Shown: positions 7,646 through 15,873 of the stretch, in pieces
How the letters are laid out: every line of letters begins with the position of its first letter
Numbering within the stretch: position 1 is the stretch's first letter
Assembly (NCBI RefSeq): GCF_002890895.1
Contig: NZ_POUL01000010.1
Location: 1 to 64,000, forward strand
Direction of reading: 5' to 3'
DNA: 64,000 nucleotides
From: Stutzerimonas stutzeri
Lineage (GTDB): Bacteria; Pseudomonadota; Gammaproteobacteria; Pseudomonadales; Pseudomonadaceae
Notes under the pieces: model-generated
The model's input: only the letters and a program-made list of their open reading frames with translations
Told to the model about the DNA's origin: nothing
Databases searched by the model: none
Position numbers and translations under genes: made by a program

Positions 7646-9382
7646 TCAATGTGAATGACGCGGCACTTTGGAGCCACGGCAACCGACCAGAAAATCGAAG
7701 TCGCAGCCTTCATCCGCCTGGAGAACATGCTCGACGAACAGCCGCCGGTAGCCACCATCCCACAGCAGACCCTGCGGGGCTTGCCAGGCCCCCAGGCGCT
7801 CCTGCAGCTCGGCGTCCGGGATGTCCAGATGCAGCCGCCCCGCATAACAGTCCAGCTCGATGAAATCCCCGTTACGCACTACCGCCAACGGTCCCCCCGC
7901 GGCGGCTTCCGGCGCAACATGCAGCACCACCGTGCCGTAAGCCGTGCCGCTCATACGGGCATCGGAGATCCGCACCATGTCGGTGATTCCCTTGGCCAGC
8001 ACCTTGGGCGGCAGGCCCATGTTGCCGACTTCCGCCATTCCCGGATAACCCTTGGGGCCACAGTTCTTCATGACCAGCACACAGGTTTCGTCGACGTCCA
8101 GATCAGGGTCGGCAATGCGTGCCTTGTAGTCATCGAAGTCTTCGAACACCACCGCGCGGCCACGATGCTTCATCAGCGCCGGCGTTGCTGCCGATGGTTT
8201 CAGCACCGCGCCGCTGGGTGCCAGGTTGCCACGCAATACGCAGATGCCACCGTCTTCGCGCAGTGGGTTGTCCAGCGCGCGGATGACCTCGTCCTCTCCG
8301 TAAATCGGTGCCTGGGCGCAGTTATCCCACAGCGACTTACCGTTGACTGTCAACGCATCGGGATTCGGCAGCAGTTGGTTCTCCCCCAGACGACGGATCA
8401 CCGCAGGCAATCCGCCCGCGTAGTAGAACTCCTCCATAAGGAAGCGCCCCGACGGCTGCAGGTCGACAATGGTCGGCATGCCCCGGCCAATACGCGTCCA
8501 GTCATCCAGTTCGAGTTCGACCCCAATCCGCCCGGCGATCGCCTTGAGGTGAATCACCGCATTGGTCGAGCCGCCAATCGCGGCATTGACCCGGATGGCG
8601 TTTTCGAATGCCTGCTTGGTCAGTACTTTGGACAACCGCAGGTCTTGCTCGACCATCTCGACGATGCGCATGCCGGACAGGTGCGCCAGTACGTAACGGC
8701 GCGAGTCCACCGCCGGGATCGCCGCGTTGTGCGGCAATGAAGTACCCAGCGCTTCGGCCATGCAGGCCATGGTCGAGGCGGTCCCCATGGTGTTGCAGGT
8801 ACCTGCCGAACGCGACATCCCAGCTTCGGCAGAGAGGAATTCATTGAGGTCGATCTGCCCGGCCTTGTACTGCTCGTGCATCTGCCAGACGATAGTGCCC
8901 GCGCCGATATCACGGCCTTTGTGTTTACCGTTGAGCATCGGCCCGCCCGTGACAACGATGGCCGGCACGTCACAGCTGGCCGCGCCCATCAGCAGTGCCG
9001 GGGTGGTTTTGTCGCAGCCGGTGAGCAGCACCACCGCATCAATAGGGTTGCCACGGATCGACTCTTCCACATCCATGCTGGCCAGGTTGCGCGTCAGCAT
9101 GGCGGTCGGGCGCAGGTTCGATTCACCATTGGAGAAGACCGGAAATTCGACCGGGTAACCGCCCGCCTCCAGCACACCTTTTTTTACGTGCTCGGCGATC
9201 TTGCGAAAATGCGCGTTGCAAGGCGTCAGCTCCGACCATGTGTTGCAGATGCCGATGATCGGCTTCCCCTGGAACTCGTGATCTGGGATGCCCTGGTTCT
9301 TCATCCAGCTGCGGTACATGAAACCGTTCTTGTCGGTGGTGCCGAACCATTGAGCGGAGCGCAGGGGGCGTTTGTCAGTCAT
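7646..9382 (-). CDS. IlvD/Edd-family sugar-acid dehydratase (L-arabinonate dehydratase type, 578 aa)
   Basis: Fe-S dehydratase that converts an aldonic acid to the 2-keto-3-deoxy acid. Three conserved cysteines that bind the cluster are visible: Cys46 (GICNTW), Cys123 (TGCDKTTP) and Cys196 (SAGTCNTMG). The N-terminus (SAQWFGTTDKNGFMYRSWMK) and length match L-arabinonate/D-xylonate dehydratases rather than IlvD proper. AGGTG precedes the ATG. It follows the TRAP transporter genes dctP-dctQ-dctM on the same strand with a 62-bp gap, so uptake and dehydration are probably co-transcribed. The exact substrate cannot be read from sequence; pentonates are the best guess. Confidence 0.88.
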   Translation of the reverse strand: MTDKRPLRSAQWFGTTDKNGFMYRSWMKNQGIPDHEFQGKPIIGICNTWSELTPCNAHFRKIAEHVKKGVLEAGGYPVEFPVFSNGESNLRPTAMLTRNLASMDVEESIRGNPIDAVVLLTGCDKTTPALLMGAASCDVPAIVVTGGPMLNGKHKGRDIGAGTIVWQMHEQYKAGQIDLNEFLSAEAGMSRSAGTCNTMGTASTMACMAEALGTSLPHNAAIPAVDSRRYVLAHLSGMRIVEMVEQDLRLSKVLTKQAFENAIRVNAAIGGSTNAVIHLKAIAGRIGVELELDDWTRIGRGMPTIVDLQPSGRFLMEEFYYAGGLPAVIRRLGENQLLPNPDALTVNGKSLWDNCAQAPIYGEDEVIRALDNPLREDGGICVLRGNLAPSGAVLKPSAATPALMKHRGRAVVFEDFDDYKARIADPDLDVDETCVLVMKNCGPKGYPGMAEVGNMGLPPKVLAKGITDMVRISDARMSGTAYGTVVLHVAPEAAAGGPLAVVRNGDFIELDCYAGRLHLDIPDAELQERLGAWQAPQGLLWDGGYRRLFVEHVLQADEGCDFDFLVGCRGSKVPRHSH

Positions 9383-9444
9383 TGAGATACACCTGTTTTC
9401 GTCGGCCAGCCCACCGGGCCCGCCAGGTTAACGTTCGGGTAGGG

Positions 9445-10746
9445 TTACAGCAGCCAGGTCGAAATGGCCGGGAAGTACAGCAACAGGCCGAGTACCGCGA
9501 TCTGGATGACGATGAAGGGCACCATCGAGCGGAAGATGTCGGTCAGCGTGATATCGGGTGGCGCCACACTCTTGAGGTAGAAGGCAGCAGGGCCGAACGG
9601 GGGTGAGATGTAGGACACCTGCATGCTCACCGCGAAAAGAATGCCGAACCACACCGGGTCGTAGCCAAGCTCGACGACGATGGGCACGAAAATCGGCAGG
9701 CAGAGCATGGCGATGCCGATCCAGTCGAGGAACATGCCCAGCAGCAGGAAGATCAGCATCATCACCAGCACGATGACGAAGGGCGCGACGTCCAGACCGG
9801 TAATCGCCGCCGAGACGAAACGGTTGCCGCCCATGAGGTTGTATACGCCAACCAGACAGGCAGCGCCGATCCCGATCCAGACAATCATCCCGCAGGTTTC
9901 CAGCGTCTGGGTCAGGCTTTCCTGAAGCAGCTTGACGCTGAACTCACCGCGCACCAGGACCGCCAGCAGCACGCCCAGCGCGCCCATGGCAGCCGCCTCG
10001 GTGACCGACGCGATACCACCGTAGATGCTGCCGAGTACCAGGCCGGCAATGGCGATCGGAAAGAACATGCCCTTGAACGCTTCGCCGAGCTTCAGTCGCG
10101 GCACGCTGGCGTCCTTCTCCTGATGTGCGCCGCCCATGTGCGGATAACGCATGCACATCACCACTACGTAGAGCATGTAGCTGCCCATCAGCAGCGCTGC
10201 GGGAACAATGGCTGCCTTGAACAGATCAGCGATGGAGACACTGGCGATCAGGCCGTAGATGATCAGCACGATCGAGGGCGGCACCATGGTGCCCAGCGAC
10301 CCACCGGCACAGACCACGCCGATGGCAATACGCTTGTCGTAGCCCAGGCGCAGCATCTGCGGCAACGCCAGCACACCAAGCAGGACGATTTCGCCACCGA
10401 TGATTCCGGAGATAGCGGCGAGAAAGAACGCCACGACTATGGTCTGTACCGCGACCCCGCCCGGCAGCCGTCCGGCGAAGAAGCGCATGGAGTTGAACAG
10501 GTCCCGCGCCAGTCCCGATCGGTCCAGCAGACCCGCCATGAAGACGAACATTGGCACCGCCACCAGCGAATATTCGGTGATGAAGCCGAACATGCGGCTG
10601 GCCACCAGGGGCACGGCCACCGGACCGAACCAGCCAAAGGTGAAACCAGCGGCGACCAGGCCAGTGACGAAGGCCAGCGGTAGGCCCAGCACCAGCAAAG
10701 CGAAGATCGCGAAAATCATCAGGTAGGTTGCGATCTCGATACTCAT
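9445..10746 (-). CDS. TRAP transporter large permease (DctM type, 433 aa)
   Basis: Inner-membrane subunit that couples sodium flow to uptake of a carboxylic acid. About twelve hydrophobic segments can be counted, starting with MSIEIATYLMIFAIFALLVL, and the DctM signatures GIIGGEIVLLGVLALPQML and GGSLGTMVPPSIVLIIYG are present. Its start overlaps the end of dctQ by 4 bp (ATGA-type coupling) and the dehydratase follows. Family assignment is secure; substrate specificity is set by the binding protein and is probably a sugar acid. Confidence 0.93.
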   Translation of the reverse strand: MSIEIATYLMIFAIFALLVLGLPLAFVTGLVAAGFTFGWFGPVAVPLVASRMFGFITEYSLVAVPMFVFMAGLLDRSGLARDLFNSMRFFAGRLPGGVAVQTIVVAFFLAAISGIIGGEIVLLGVLALPQMLRLGYDKRIAIGVVCAGGSLGTMVPPSIVLIIYGLIASVSIADLFKAAIVPAALLMGSYMLYVVVMCMRYPHMGGAHQEKDASVPRLKLGEAFKGMFFPIAIAGLVLGSIYGGIASVTEAAAMGALGVLLAVLVRGEFSVKLLQESLTQTLETCGMIVWIGIGAACLVGVYNLMGGNRFVSAAITGLDVAPFVIVLVMMLIFLLLGMFLDWIGIAMLCLPIFVPIVVELGYDPVWFGILFAVSMQVSYISPPFGPAAFYLKSVAPPDITLTDIFRSMVPFIVIQIAVLGLLLYFPAISTWLL

Positions 10747-11315
10747 TTCGTGGCATCCGTATCAAGACGCGCACGCCGGTGAGTCGCAATCCGCACCACC
10801 TGCTGCACGCACATCATCGCGATGGAGACCAATATAACGATCTTGGTGAATGCCGGAAGCGGCTGATTCCAGGACGACCCCGAGGTTTCCAGGCGCCAGC
10901 TGCCGTCGGGCGCGTGAGTCGCGTTGTAAGCCAGCACCCAGGCGGCATAGCCGATCGCCAGGCAGAACAGGACGCCCAGCACCAGGTTCAACAGCTCGAG
11001 CCAACTGCGCTTCCGCGGCGAGAGACGGTCGAGCAGGATGCGAATCTGAATGTGCCGGTTAGTGGCCAATGCGTAGGGGCCGCCCAGTGCAAAGATGGCG
11101 GCGACCAGGAAGGTCGTGGTTTCGTGCGCCCACTCGGTAGGTGCGTTAAAGCCGTAACGCATGATCACTTCGTACACACTGACCAGCATGGCAATGAAGG
11201 TCAGCCAGGCAATAACTTGGCCGCCGCGCTGAATGCCGCGGTCGAGCCAACCGTGGCCCGGTTCGGGAGCGCAGGCATCCAGATGATCGTCGGACGAAGA
11301 TTGATTTTTTTTCAC
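10743..11315 (-). CDS. TRAP transporter small permease (DctQ type, 190 aa)
   Basis: Small membrane subunit of the TRAP system, with four hydrophobic segments after a polar N-terminus. The motif VIMRYGFNAPTEWAHE in the second quarter is the family hallmark. It overlaps dctM by 4 bp and follows dctP by 78 bp. A hairpin (TTCCGGC/GCCGGAA, 11334-11351) lies in the dctP-dctQ gap and may limit expression of the permease genes relative to the binding protein. Confidence 0.9.
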   Translation of the reverse strand: MKKNQSSSDDHLDACAPEPGHGWLDRGIQRGGQVIAWLTFIAMLVSVYEVIMRYGFNAPTEWAHETTTFLVAAIFALGGPYALATNRHIQIRILLDRLSPRKRSWLELLNLVLGVLFCLAIGYAAWVLAYNATHAPDGSWRLETSGSSWNQPLPAFTKIVILVSIAMMCVQQVVRIATHRRARLDTDATK

Positions 11316-11393
11316 AGCGAGACTCCTCGCACCTTCCGGCCGCAGCCGGAAAGTCGGTGTTCATCGTTGATTAAGTGGCCGCCGTGGGGCAGC

Positions 11394-12413
11394 TCAGAGC
11401 ATGCCCTTGTCCTGCAAGTAGGCCTGGATCGAATCCACCGCCTCCTTGGCCTGAGGGCTGCGCTCACGCCAACGCGCCCACTCTTCGCGAGCGGACTGGC
11501 GGAACTTCTTCAGCTCCTCGTCGGAAAGCGACGTCAGAGTCACGTCGCCCTTCTGCTTGGCCAGCGCCACCTGCTCTTCATCTTTTTTCTGCAGATCGCT
11601 GACCAACTGCTCGGTGAAGGCATCGACGGAGTCTTCGAGAATTTTCTGCTGTTCGGGCGACAGGTCGTCCCATAGCGCCTTGTTTACCGAAATGTCCTTC
11701 ATTGGCATCGAATGAAAGCCGGGGTATACAGCGAACGGCGCGTACTTGTGATAGCCCTGCTGGTAGTTGGTGGAGAACACCGTGTAATCGGCCGCGTCGA
11801 TCACGCCTTTTTCCAGACCGGTATACACCTCGGAAGTCGGCAGATTCACGGGTGCCGCACCGACGAGCTTGAAGATGTTCGAAACCATGCCTTCCGGCGC
11901 GCGCACCTTCAGCCCTTTGAAGTCATCGAGGGTCTCGATCTTGCGCTTGCTGATCAGCGATTCGGCGCCGACAGCGCCGGCACGGATGAGATGGACGTTG
12001 TACGGCTCGACCAGACGGTTGTAGCCCGCCTCCCCGCCCGCGTTGCGCATGTAGTCGAGGAACGGCGCTGGGCCGTTCCAGGCGCCGACCATGTTCCCGT
12101 ACACCGCGAAGGCCGGGTTCTTTCCAGAGAAGTAACCAGGATCGGTAATGTGGCCCTGAATGATGCCTGCACCCACGGCATCCAATGTCTCGTTGTTGCC
12201 AACGATGGTGCCGGTCGGGAGCACCTCGACCGTGATTTCGCCGTTGGTCTTTTCACCGACGCTCTTGGCCCACTCCTGCGCGATGCGGTATTCGTCGTCG
12301 CCGGCATTGACGTTGATCTGGAATTTCCATTCCTGCTTGGCAAACGCGTTGCTCGAAGCAAGAACCAGGGCCGCCGCAAGGCTGAATCCGACACGCTGAC
12401 ACTTTGATTGCAT
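11394..12413 (-). CDS. TRAP transporter substrate-binding protein (DctP type, 339 aa)
   Basis: Periplasmic solute-binding component. The start at 12413 gives a clean signal peptide (MQSKCQRVGFSLAAALVLAS, cleavage after about residue 25) and is preceded by GGAGTGG; upstream in-frame ATGs lack a ribosome-binding site. The DctP core includes TLDDFKGLKVRAPEGM and EVYTGLEKGVIDAADY. It heads the minus-strand operon dctP-dctQ-dctM-dehydratase and is divergent from a LysR regulator that probably controls it. The ligand is likely the sugar acid attacked by the downstream dehydratase. Confidence 0.92.
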   Translation of the reverse strand: MQSKCQRVGFSLAAALVLASSNAFAKQEWKFQINVNAGDDEYRIAQEWAKSVGEKTNGEITVEVLPTGTIVGNNETLDAVGAGIIQGHITDPGYFSGKNPAFAVYGNMVGAWNGPAPFLDYMRNAGGEAGYNRLVEPYNVHLIRAGAVGAESLISKRKIETLDDFKGLKVRAPEGMVSNIFKLVGAAPVNLPTSEVYTGLEKGVIDAADYTVFSTNYQQGYHKYAPFAVYPGFHSMPMKDISVNKALWDDLSPEQQKILEDSVDAFTEQLVSDLQKKDEEQVALAKQKGDVTLTSLSDEELKKFRQSAREEWARWRERSPQAKEAVDSIQAYLQDKGML

Positions 12414-12566
12414 AGCTGCCACTCCATTATTTTTGTTAGGCATTATCAGTTCGCGGCTCAAGCGCTTCGCACACGGCCTGGCCCGCTGTTGAAAAGAATA
12501 AACAGCGCAGCCATCATCAACAAATACAAAATAAGTCCGCTCCGATAATAAAACGGATATACCTCA
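12414..12566. promoter_or_regulatory. Divergent promoter region, TRAP-1 operon / LysR-1
   Basis: This 153-bp gap separates the minus-strand dctP and the plus-strand LysR gene, the usual arrangement for a LysR regulator and its target. It is AT-rich at 12500-12560 and contains TCCG-N9-CGGA (12539-12555), a possible operator. Exact promoter boxes could not be fixed. Confidence 0.5.
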
Positions 12567-13550
12567 ATGAAGCCGATCAACAGCAACTGGTTCGTTCGCG
12601 CCCGCCTGAAAAATCGCCATATCCCGCTGCTGGTCGCGCTGGGCGACACTGGCAACCTCAACCGTGCGGCCGAAGGCCTGGGTATCTCCCAGCCCGCCAT
12701 TTCCAAACTGTTGAAAGAGCTGGAAGACGGCCTCGGTGTCGCGCTGTTCGACCGACACGCACGAGGCGTTGTCCCGACGATCTATGGCGAAACCATGATC
12801 CGACAGGCCAGACGCCTGCAAAGCACTCTGGACAATGCCTACAGTGAAGTGGATGCCCTCCGCCAAGGGCAGCAGGGCCACGTGCGCATCGGTACGATCC
12901 TCACGCCCTGTGCCGACTTGCTGCCCGAAGTGGTGAGCCGCGCCAAGCGACGCTTTCCGAATCTGGAAATGACCATCCGTACCGGGTCGAGCCGTGACCT
13001 GATGGCGATCCTCGACGATGGGGAACTGGATTTTCTCGTTGCGCGCTTTTTCGCCAACAGCCAGCAGCACGATCTGCACTTCGAACCCCTTGCAAAGGAG
13101 CCGCTGCGTATCTGCGGTCGTACAGGCCTCGTCAACGGCGCGTTGTCTCGTGCGCAGATGAACGCAGCGGACTGGGTGCTGCCGCCGACCGGGAGCGTCC
13201 TGCGGCAGGAGTTCGACGCGCTATTCCAGCGCGTCGGCATGCGACCGCCGACCAAAGTGGTCAACGCAGAAAACCTGCTGATGGTCACGACACTGGTGGA
13301 AAAGAACGACATGCTGACCGTACTGCCGCGCGATGTGCTGGCGCACTACGCGCGTTACGGCATGCTCGTCGAGATCGAAGTCGACAGCAGCATCGACATC
13401 GACCTGAATCAGGGTCTGATGGCATTTGGCATTATCACCAAGGATCAGCGGTTGCTCTCACCGGCCGCGCACAACGTGCTGGAGCTTTTACGCGACGTCG
13501 CGCGGCAGATCATCCCCGCTCCTGTCGCGTATCAGAACGCGCCCGGATAG
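12567..13550 (+). CDS. LysR-family regulator (GbpR-like, 327 aa), divergent to TRAP-1
   Basis: DNA-binding regulator. The helix-turn-helix occupies about residues 15-75 (LVALGDTGNLNRAAEGLGIS then QPAISKLLKELEDGLG), followed by a LysR substrate-binding domain to the C-terminus. The type resembles GbpR and other regulators of sugar-acid uptake. Its position opposite dctP suggests it controls the TRAP/dehydratase operon and its own gene, with a pathway intermediate as inducer. Its 3' end overlaps the convergent SDR gene by 19 bp. Confidence 0.9.
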   Translation: MKPINSNWFVRARLKNRHIPLLVALGDTGNLNRAAEGLGISQPAISKLLKELEDGLGVALFDRHARGVVPTIYGETMIRQARRLQSTLDNAYSEVDALRQGQQGHVRIGTILTPCADLLPEVVSRAKRRFPNLEMTIRTGSSRDLMAILDDGELDFLVARFFANSQQHDLHFEPLAKEPLRICGRTGLVNGALSRAQMNAADWVLPPTGSVLRQEFDALFQRVGMRPPTKVVNAENLLMVTTLVEKNDMLTVLPRDVLAHYARYGMLVEIEVDSSIDIDLNQGLMAFGIITKDQRLLSPAAHNVLELLRDVARQIIPAPVAYQNAPG

Positions 13551-14320
13551 GCACCACCATCGAGCAAAAGGTTCTGTCCAGTGAGGTAACCCGCGTGCGC
13601 GCTGCAAATGAACGCACAGAACGCACCGAATTCGTCTGCGCTGCCAAAGCGGCGCGCGGGAATTCCCTGCCGACGCGCGTCGGCGACGTCGTCCAGCGAC
13701 CTGCCACTGGCCTTCGCGCCGGCATCGAGTGTCTTCTGTAGGCGCTCGGTTGAGAATGCTCCGGGCAGCAAATTGTTGATGGTTACGTTATTGCCGGCCA
13801 GTTGTGGCTGCCGCGCCAGGCCGGCAACGAACCCCGTCAGCCCGCTACGCGCGCCGTTGGACAGTCCGAGGATATCGATCGGTGCCTTTACCGCGCCGGA
13901 GGTGATGTTGACGATGCGGCCGAAACCACGGGCGGCCATGTCGTCGACGCAGGCTTTGATCAGCTCAATCGGCGTGAGCATGTTGGCGTCGATGGCTGCG
14001 AGCCAGTCGTCCCGATTCCAGTTGCGGAAATCGCCAGGCGGCGGGCCGCCCGCGTTATTGATCAGAATGTCGACCTGTGGGCACGCCGCCAATGCCGCGT
14101 GCTGCACATCAGCACGCGTTATGTCGCCCGCCACGGTGCGCACCTCTACTGCAGGGTTCAATGCGCGCAATTCGCTGGCCGTAGATTCCAGTGCGTCGCG
14201 CCTGCGCGCATTAAGCACCACATTCACGCCCTCTCCAACCAACGCTGCGGCGCAACCACGGCCCAACCCCTTGCTGGCCGCGCACACCAGTGCCCAACGT
14301 CCTGAAATGCCAAGATCCAT
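13532..14320 (-). CDS. SDR-family protein lacking the canonical YxxxK pair (262 aa)
   Basis: Rossmann-fold short-chain dehydrogenase/reductase. A degenerate nucleotide motif AASKGLGRG (14-22), NNAGG (88-92) and Ser141 (NITSG) are present. Where the catalytic YxxxK should lie the sequence is LGLSN (151-155), so both Tyr and Lys are replaced. The C-terminus GQNLLLDGGAYPGAF is typical. The ATG at 14320 follows GAGGAG. It lies 69 bp after the Fe-ADH gene on the same strand. It may act on a sugar-acid intermediate with altered chemistry or be non-catalytic; family membership is certain, activity is not. Confidence 0.85.
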   Translation of the reverse strand: MDLGISGRWALVCAASKGLGRGCAAALVGEGVNVVLNARRRDALESTASELRALNPAVEVRTVAGDITRADVQHAALAACPQVDILINNAGGPPPGDFRNWNRDDWLAAIDANMLTPIELIKACVDDMAARGFGRIVNITSGAVKAPIDILGLSNGARSGLTGFVAGLARQPQLAGNNVTINNLLPGAFSTERLQKTLDAGAKASGRSLDDVADARRQGIPARRFGSADEFGAFCAFICSAHAGYLTGQNLLLDGGAYPGAF

Positions 14321-14389
14321 CGTTTTCTCCTCGATATATGCAGTTTGGCGGGCTGCTCCACGACCGCGTCGGCCCAAGCGCCACCCAGC

Positions 14390-15529
14390 TTACATCGAAC
14401 GCTCAAGCATCCAGAGGTAGTCGTTTTGGCTGGCCCCGCGCGGGTTGGTCTTGTGGCTATGGTCAGCCAGCGCACCCGTGACGATCCGCGGATAAAGGTC
14501 GGCGGTCACTTCCAACTGAGCCAGCCCGGTGGGCAAGCCAAGCCGCTCGGTCATGGCCTTCAATGCGGGAATGATCTGCGCTGGGCTGTTCAGTTGCATG
14601 GCCTGCGCAATTCGATTGAGCTTGTCGTCGGCGCGCATCGACTCGCTGCCGGCGTTGAACTCGATAACCGCCGGCATGAAGATCGCGTTGAGCGTGCCGT
14701 GATGCAGACGCGGATTCAGGCCGCCGAGGGAGTGACTGAGGCTATGCACGCAACCCAGCCCTTTTTGGAATGCCATGGCGCCCTGCATGGAAGCGCTCAT
14801 CATATTGATCCGCGCCTCCCGATCGCCAGGCTCTCGGGTAGCCCGTTCGATATGCAACCAACCCCGCCGCAAGCCGTCCAGCGCAATGCCATCGGCCGGC
14901 GGATTGAAGGCAGGTGACATGAAGGTTTCCAGGCAATGCGCAATCGCGTCCATCCCCGTCGCAGCCGTCATCAATGGCGGCAGACCAAGCGTCAATTCCG
15001 GGTCGCAAATAGCAGATTTCGGAATCAGGTGTGGCGACAACACGCCGACCTTGCGGCCGTCATCGAGGATCAGGATTGCACCGCGGCCTACTTCGCTGCC
15101 GGTTCCGGCCGTGGTGGGAATGGCAATGACCGGCGCGGTCGCGGCCGTGATGCGGGCGGCGCCGCCCTCGATCACTGCAAACTGCTTCAATGGCCCTTCA
15201 TGGGTGCCGCAAATCGCGACGCCCTTCGCCAGATCGATGGACGAACCACCACCTACCGCGATAATCCCATCGAAGCCACCGGCGCGATACAGCTCCGCCG
15301 CCTGGCGCACGGCCGCTTCGTTGGGGTTGGGTGGTGTCTGATCGTAAACCTCTAAGGCGGCGGGATCGGCCAGCTTGGCGATCACCCGATCCACGATGCC
15401 GGTGGCACGCACGCCGGCGTCCGTGACCACCAGCGGACGGCGTATGCCGATCCGCTCGCATTCCTGTTGCACCAGTTCTATCGCGCCGAAGGCGAACTGA
15501 ACCTGCGTGATGTAGTTGATGAGTGCCAT
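14390..15529 (-). CDS. Iron-containing alcohol dehydrogenase (maleylacetate reductase-like, 379 aa)
   Basis: NAD(P)-dependent group III alcohol dehydrogenase. GGGSSID (93-99) binds the dinucleotide; the predicted metal ligands are Asp194 and His198 (GMDAIAH), His262 or His266 (CVHSLSHSLGG) and His277 (RLHHGT). The start at 15529 gives MALINYITQVQFAFG, conserved in the family; an upstream extension is unsupported. It probably forms a two-gene operon with the SDR. A conserved 30-bp element shared with the AraD1/LysR intergenic region lies 128 bp upstream, linking its control to that regulator. A role in semialdehyde or hydroxyacid interconversion is inferred. Confidence 0.88.
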   Translation of the reverse strand: MALINYITQVQFAFGAIELVQQECERIGIRRPLVVTDAGVRATGIVDRVIAKLADPAALEVYDQTPPNPNEAAVRQAAELYRAGGFDGIIAVGGGSSIDLAKGVAICGTHEGPLKQFAVIEGGAARITAATAPVIAIPTTAGTGSEVGRGAILILDDGRKVGVLSPHLIPKSAICDPELTLGLPPLMTAATGMDAIAHCLETFMSPAFNPPADGIALDGLRRGWLHIERATREPGDREARINMMSASMQGAMAFQKGLGCVHSLSHSLGGLNPRLHHGTLNAIFMPAVIEFNAGSESMRADDKLNRIAQAMQLNSPAQIIPALKAMTERLGLPTGLAQLEVTADLYPRIVTGALADHSHKTNPRGASQNDYLWMLERSM

Positions 15530-15656
15530 GGCGGCGCACCTCTGTCGGGTCGGGTAATGGTTTTTGTGTGCTGGGCGAAGCCAGCTCGTTTTGTCCGTCC
15601 GTAGCTCCACGTTTGCAGTGGATGCGCTCGACCCTAAGTCAACGGAGCCCGGCTGA

Positions 15657-15686
15657 CTAATGAGAGCCCTTGATCCACTGATAACC
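15657..15686. promoter_or_regulatory. Conserved 30-bp element, copy 1 (putative LysR operator)
   Basis: Starts CTAATGAGAGC and ends TGATAACC. About 21 of 30 positions match the element at 18658-18687, with identical ends and spacing. It lies 128 bp upstream of the minus-strand Fe-ADH start. A shared operator for one regulator is the simplest reading. Confidence 0.5.
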
Positions 15687-15766
15687 GGCAGATATAACGC
15701 GCAGCCAATGTCCGGCGATGCGGTAGGCGGGGTCTCTAGCGTTGGCCGCGCCCGCCGGCACCAGGC

Positions 15767-15792
15767 AAAAAAAACCCGCCGAAAGGCGGGCT
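15767..15792 (-). terminator. Terminator of the AraD1-KGSADH operon
   Basis: Stem CCCGCC/GGCGGG with a GAAA loop on the plus strand; on the minus strand it is followed by eight T. It is 80 bp beyond the KGSADH stop codon. Confidence 0.85.
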
Positions 15793-15873
15793 AAAAGAGA
15801 CACCTGAACGGCATCCCTCGTGGTCGGCTGACGGGTGCCTGAGGGCGCACCACGTCAGCAATGAGGTCTCGTC

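Larger units (their letters stand above)
15530..15873. other. Intergenic region between Fe-ADH and KGSADH genes
   Basis: No gene. It carries the shared 30-bp element (15657-15686), a candidate promoter region for the Fe-ADH/SDR operon, and the KGSADH terminator (15767-15792). An A-rich stretch and a second short GC hairpin around 15740-15760 add nothing clear. Confidence 0.6.

Noticed and set aside
15530-15660. In-frame upstream extension of the Fe-ADH gene to 15610
   Set aside because: The added N-terminus is not conserved in the family; the ATG at 15529 begins the conserved region.
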